A stretch of 15,111 bases of DNA from an uncultured Pseudomonadota bacterium (lineage in GTDB: Bacteria; Pseudomonadota; Alphaproteobacteria; RF32; CAG-239): NCBI GenBank assembly GCA_902795745.1, contig CADBMG010000084.1, forward strand, positions 1-15,111, read 5' to 3'. Position 1 is the stretch's first letter. Every line of letters starts with the position of its first letter. Made by a program: the position numbers and the translations under genes. The notes beneath the pieces are model-generated. The model was not told the DNA's origin and made no database searches. It saw only the letters and a list, made by a program, of their open reading frames with translations. Below, one piece after another: positions 14,827-15,111 of this stretch.

Positions 14827-14900
14827 TGCTTCATCGTCTAATGGTAGGACAGCGGATTCTGACTCCGTCAATCTTGGTTCGAGTCCAGGTGAAGCAGCCA
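14827..14900 (+). tRNA. tRNA-Gln (anticodon CTG)
   Basis: A 74-base tRNA with CCA encoded. The acceptor TGCTTCA (14827-14833) pairs perfectly with TGAAGCA (14890-14896), followed by discriminator G and CCA. The D stem is GTC/GAC, the anticodon stem GCGGA/TCCGT with loop TTCTGAC (anticodon CTG at 14859-14861), and the T arm is CTTGG-TTCGAGT-CCAGG. The U1-A72 pair, G2-C71 pair and G73 are glutamine identity features. It reads CAG codons only, so a separate TTG-anticodon tRNA must exist elsewhere. It carries its own promoter. Confidence 0.95.
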
Positions 14901-14901
14901 A
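14887..14901 (+). repeat. tRNA 3'-end repeat, copy 1 (within tRNA-Gln)
   Basis: AGGTGAAGCAGCCAA covers the last 14 bases of the tRNA plus one base and recurs exactly 64 bases downstream. Confidence 0.8.
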
Positions 14902-14903
14902 CA

Positions 14904-14936
14904 AAAAGGCCGCCCTTTGTGGGAGTTTTTTTTATT
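14904..14936 (+). terminator. Weak terminator candidate directly after tRNA-Gln
   Basis: AAAGG and CCTTT (within 14905-14918) can pair around a four-base loop, or CCC and GGG can pair around TTTGT, followed by an eight-T run (14926-14933 approximately). The T run is convincing and the stem is short. Confidence 0.4.
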
Positions 14937-14950
14937 GACTGATTTACCTA

Positions 14951-14965
14951 AGGTGAAGCAGCCAA
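14951..14965 (+). repeat. tRNA 3'-end repeat, copy 2 (possible att scar or tRNA remnant)
   Basis: An exact 15-base copy of the tRNA-Gln 3' end including CCA, with none of the rest of a tRNA upstream of it. A duplicated tRNA 3' end is the usual mark of an integrase attachment site, but deletion within a tandem tRNA pair would leave the same trace. Confidence 0.65.
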
Positions 14966-14974
14966 AACACTTCA

Positions 14975-14998
14975 AAGCCCTGATTTTTCAAGGGTTTT
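14975..14998 (+). terminator. Terminator following the second tRNA 3'-end copy
   Basis: CCCT (14978-14981) and AGGG (14991-14994) pair, with a further G-C pair across one bulged A, a T-rich loop, and TTTT after the stem. It begins ten bases past the second repeat, where the original tRNA terminator would be expected. Confidence 0.55.
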
Positions 14999-15009
14999 CT
15001 AAGTACAAC

Positions 15010-15045
15010 AAAACTCGTCGGCATAAACCGACGAGCTTGGTTTTT
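15010..15045. terminator. Bidirectional terminator between tRNA-Gln and the gene at the window edge
   Basis: CTCGTCGG (15014-15021) and CCGACGAG (15028-15035) form a perfect eight-pair stem with a six-base loop. On the minus strand TTTT follows at once (15010-15013), and on the plus strand TTTTT follows after five bases. It probably ends the minus-strand gene at 15078. Confidence 0.8.
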
Positions 15046-15077
15046 GTTTTAACAAAAACTTAGGAGTACAAACTTCC

Positions 15078-15111
15078 TTATTTTTCAGCTGTTTGTTCAG
15101 CATTTTCGGCT
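15078..15111 (-). CDS. 3' end of an unidentified minus-strand gene (partial)
   Basis: Read on the minus strand, the edge of the window gives ten codons ending in a TAA stop, with residues AENAEQTAEK. An Ala/Glu-rich tail like this is common at the ends of ribosomal proteins and chaperones, but the family cannot be told from ten residues. A strong hairpin terminator lies 40 bases beyond the stop, which supports a real gene end. Confidence 0.5.
   Translation of the reverse strand, partial: AENAEQTAEK

Noticed and set aside
14708..14938. 76-residue plus-strand open frame across the tRNA
   Set aside because: It runs through the tRNA gene and its terminator; no domain or ribosome binding site.

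Overview
This is an AT-rich bacterial window whose gene content and order point to an alphaproteobacterium. The markers are a yajC-secD-secF operon behind a LysM/M23 lipoprotein, an ihfA-merR pair, and a GapR (DUF2312) nucleoid protein. A [FeFe]-hydrogenase maturase gene (hydF) and a very large secreted repeat protein suggest an anaerobic, host- or gut-associated member of a low-GC lineage. That placement is inference; no marker RNA is present to fix it.

Layout. 1-1030: a class I glutamine amidotransferase-like peptidase (C26 type), minus strand, between a 14-bp hairpin and its own strong promoter. 1058-5660: a minus-strand envelope block with secF, secD, yajC, an NlpD-like lipoprotein with a degenerate M23 domain, and a membrane-anchored SIMPL-domain protein. 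5693-6481: overlapping divergent promoters, then two small unrecognised genes that converge. 6664-7386: a peroxiredoxin-like protein with a Cys-rich N-terminal extension. 7394-10243: a 949-residue protein with a signal peptide, about a dozen MORN-type repeats and then a long ankyrin array. 10321-12270: hydF and tatD, directly abutting. 12307-14303: alr, ihfA and a MerR regulator on the plus strand, closed by a strong terminator. 14375-15111: gapR (minus), tRNA-Gln(CTG) (plus), a duplicated tRNA 3' end, two or three terminators, and the last ten codons of a minus-strand gene running off the window.

How the genes fit together. SecD, SecF and YajC form the accessory complex that uses the proton gradient to finish Sec export; the neighbouring lipoprotein probably controls septal peptidoglycan amidases. 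Alr supplies D-alanine for peptidoglycan. HydF, IHF, the MerR protein and GapR are cytoplasmic. The MORN-ankyrin protein lies 77 bp downstream of hydF on the same strand and may be read partly from that operon. It is the most unusual gene here. No CRISPR array, transposase or rRNA was seen, and no gene-free gap exceeds about 200 bases.

Starts were revised where a Shine-Dalgarno sequence and family length agreed: the C26 peptidase, secF, the MORN-ankyrin gene, alr and gapR all begin downstream of the longest open frame.
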